43,670 nucleotides of DNA from JBKJVQ01 sp046717125 (GTDB taxonomy: Bacteria > Pseudomonadota > Alphaproteobacteria > Rhizobiales > Methyloligellaceae). The DNA lies in assembly GCA_046717125.1 (NCBI GenBank), contig JBKJVQ010000121.1, positions 1 through 43,670 of the forward strand. Reading direction: 5' to 3'. Positions 41,731 to 43,670 of the stretch are shown in pieces (position 1 is the first letter of the stretch; every line of letters begins with the position of its first letter). Made by a program: the position numbers and the translations under genes. The notes under the pieces were generated by a model, which ran no database searches, was not told where the DNA came from, and saw nothing but the letters and a program-made list of their open reading frames with translations.

Positions 41731-43670
41731 ATGTACCGCCAACCGGACCGCGCGGGCCGCCGCGCTGCGCCTGCGACATTGCGCGCCGTCCGAACCCTGA
41801 ACGGGGAGCAAAAACGTCGCCGTTGCGCTCTGCTGCTAGGAACTGCGCTGGCGTCTTCCCTGTTTGTGCTGCCGGCTCTGGTGGTGACGCCGGCCGCCGC
41901 GCAGGTGTCGTGCCCCGGCGGCAATGCGCCGATCGCCATCAACACGTATCAGCCGATCGTCTGCGTCAACGCCAACGACCGCACCAACAATGCGGGCAAC
42001 GCCATAGATCTGGAGACAAGTGGCGACGGCAGCTACATCACGGTCGACAACAGCGGCGACCTCACCGCGATTAACAATGCCGGCCAAGCTTTCGGCGTGC
42101 GCACCTACACGAATGACGAAAACAGCCCGATCACGATCGTCAATTCGGGTGCGATTTCCGTCAACGCGTCCGATGACGGCTACGGCCTCTATGCCCATTC
42201 CGAGGGCGACGACAGCCCGATCGCGATCATCATAGCGCGTCCAATGACGGCTACGGCATTTATGCCACTTCTGACGGTGACAACAGCGCGGTCAGTGTTG
42301 CGAACAGCGGCGACATCAGCGTGACCGCAGTCAGCAACGGCTACGGCATTTATGCCGCAGCGCAAAAATACGACGGCTCCGTCCTGGTGGAGAACAGCGG
42401 AAATATCACCGTGTCCGCAGGCGAGGATGGCGCGGGCATCTCCGCCTTCACAGAAAAATACAACAACCCCATCGTCGTTACCAACAGCGGCGATATCGTC
42501 GTAACCGCCGGAGAAGACGGCTACGGCATTCGCGCCGAAACGGACGGTGACTCAGCCGGCCCCCTTCGCGGCGGAAGCCCCATCAGCATCGTCAACAGCG
42601 GGAATATCTCCGTAACCAGCGGCGCAAACGGTTACGGCATCTATGCCCGTACATATGGCGGTGGAAGCGACATAACGATTGCCAACAGCGGCGACGTCGC
42701 CGTCAACTCGGCAACTTTTGGGACCGGCATTTTCGCGCTTGCAGAAGGCGCCAGCTCGATCTCGATCGTCAATAGCGGCGACATCGCCATGAACGCCGGA
42801 GCAGACGGCGACGGCATCTCCGCCGAGGGTGCTCAAGTCAGCATCTTCAATAGCGGCAACATCACGGTGGACGCCGGGGGCTTCGGCAGAGGCATCAACG
42901 CCGATTCGGACGGCTCAAGCGAAGTCATCAACTCCGGCTCGGTCTTCGGCGATGAGATAGGCATCCGCGCCAATAGCAGCGTCTCTTCAATCATACGGAA
43001 CCTCGCCGGCGGACAAATCTCGGCGCGCTCCGGTCTCGCGATATCCGCCTTTCCCGGCGCGACCTCCATTTTCAACGCCGGTACGATCACCGGCTTCGTC
43101 GAACTGACCGAGGAAAACGATCTGTTCGTCAACCAGTCGGGCGGCGTGTTCCAGGCTTCCGGCACGTCCCTGTTCGGTCTCGGCAACGACCTCTTCACCA
43201 ACGAAGTGGGCGGTATCGTCGATACGGCGACCAATGCCGGCGTGGACGAGATGGTGCAGTTCGTCGAGCTGGAGACGTTCCAGAACTTCGGCACGATCTC
43301 GCTGCTCGACGGCGCGGTGGGCGATCTGTTCACGATCTCGAACACGCCGGGCGGCATCGATCTCGAATATGAAGCCGGCAGCTTCCTCGCCGTCGACGCC
43401 TTCCTTGGCGGCCCGGGCTCGCGCTCGGACATTTTCCGCATCGATGGCAACGTGTCGGGCGTGACAGACGTGCCTTGTGAGCAACACAAACTCCCTGCCC
43501 GGGACGTTCCAGCCGGATGGCATCACGGTCGTGCAGGTGCGCGGCAATGTTGATCCGAACGCGTTCCGGCTGGCGAACGGGCCGATCGACACCGGCTTCT
43601 TCAATTTCGATCTGTTCTTCGAGCCGAGGAATGGCGGCGCGTTCGACGAGTTCGAACTGCGGTCCTTCCC
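41731..43670 (+). pseudogene. Autotransporter-like beta-helix surface protein, frameshifted and cut at the right edge
   Basis: The ATG at 41731 has GGGGGATT upstream and leads to a long signal peptide (LLLGTALASSLFVLPALVVT, cleavage after AAA). Then come about ten 30-residue repeats of the type PI-x-I-x-NSG-x-I-x-V-x-A-x-x-x-GYGI-x-A, typical of right-handed beta-helix passengers, followed by non-repeat segments (GFVELTEENDLFVNQSGG). Two frame breaks interrupt it: near 42230-42240, where the frame changes and one repeat is shortened, and near 43473-43475, where removing one C restores DVLVSNTNSLPGTF in the original frame. The frame is open to the last base, so the expected C-terminal beta-barrel is not visible. 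Single-base sequencing errors are a likely cause. The adhesin role is a family-level guess. Confidence 0.75.
42040..42950 (+). repeat. About ten 90-bp tandem repeats in the surface-protein gene
   Basis: Each unit encodes roughly 27-37 residues with the core NSG(D/N/A)I, a variable V-x-A, then GYGI-x-A or a variant such as GDGISA. Examples are NSGAISVNASDDGYGLYA, NSGDISVTAVSNGYGIYA, NSGNISVTSGANGYGIYA and NSGDIAMNAGADGDGISA. The repeats give a stacked beta-helix. They decay toward the 3' end (VINSGSVFGDEIGIRANS). The array is prone to slippage, which could explain the shortened unit and frame break near 42235. Confidence 0.8.

Noticed and set aside
42040..42950. CRISPR-like array
   Set aside because: The repeats are in-frame protein repeats of about 90 bases with variable units, not short identical repeats with unique spacers.

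Overview
This window is chromosomal DNA from an alphaproteobacterium, most likely of the order Hyphomicrobiales (Rhizobiales). The evidence is high GC content, a complete murE-to-ftsZ-lpxC division and cell-wall cluster followed by bamD-recN-ligA, a circularly permuted two-piece tmRNA gene, an alphaproteobacterial LexA box (GTTC-N7-GTTC), and several dispersed palindromes of the GAGCATGAT...CCGAAAA / TTTTCGG...ATCATGCTC type that I know from this order. No genus can be named from the sequence alone.

Region 1 (1-15704, + strand) is the dcw cluster: murE (cut by the left edge), murF, mraY, murD, ftsW, murG, murC, murB, ddl, ftsQ, ftsA, ftsZ, lpxC. Genes are packed with 4-base overlaps and several TTG/GTG starts. 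Together they make UDP-MurNAc-pentapeptide, lipid I and lipid II, polymerise septal peptidoglycan, assemble the Z ring and commit UDP-GlcNAc to lipid A. Region 2 (15911-20592, +) holds bamD, recN and ligA; ligA is broken by one missing base.

Region 3 (20604-24785, - strand) carries an FAD monooxygenase, prmA, an aminopeptidase P and a SemiSWEET transporter. Region 4 (24823-29585) is more accessory: a ccdAB toxin-antitoxin pair, an alpha/beta hydrolase, the uvrD helicase (-) and a vapBC pair. Candidate operators lie in front of both toxin-antitoxin operons, and a LexA box lies between uvrD and vapB.

Region 5 (29743-36964) has a very long AsmA-family protein with a repetitive acidic/proline tail, a small ribbon-helix-helix protein translationally coupled to fumarase (fumC), the ClpXP adaptor sspB, and just upstream of sspB the permuted ssrA gene encoding the tag ANDNYAEVRLAA. 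Region 6 (37039-40078, -) has a PepSY-like secreted protein, a voltage-gated K+ channel with a C-terminal zinc ribbon (frameshifted), and a glutaminase fused to STAS and cyclic-nucleotide-binding domains; this is the least ordinary part of the window. Region 7 (40263-43670, +) is thyA-folA and the start of an autotransporter-like surface protein made of about 30-residue beta-helix repeats, with two frameshifts, running off the right edge.

Four separate frame breaks (ligA, the channel, two in the surface protein) lie partly at short G or C runs. That pattern fits sequencing or assembly error better than gene decay, especially in ligA. Most of the window is housekeeping. I did not find an obviously new system; the best candidate for something new is the channel-glutaminase neighbourhood.
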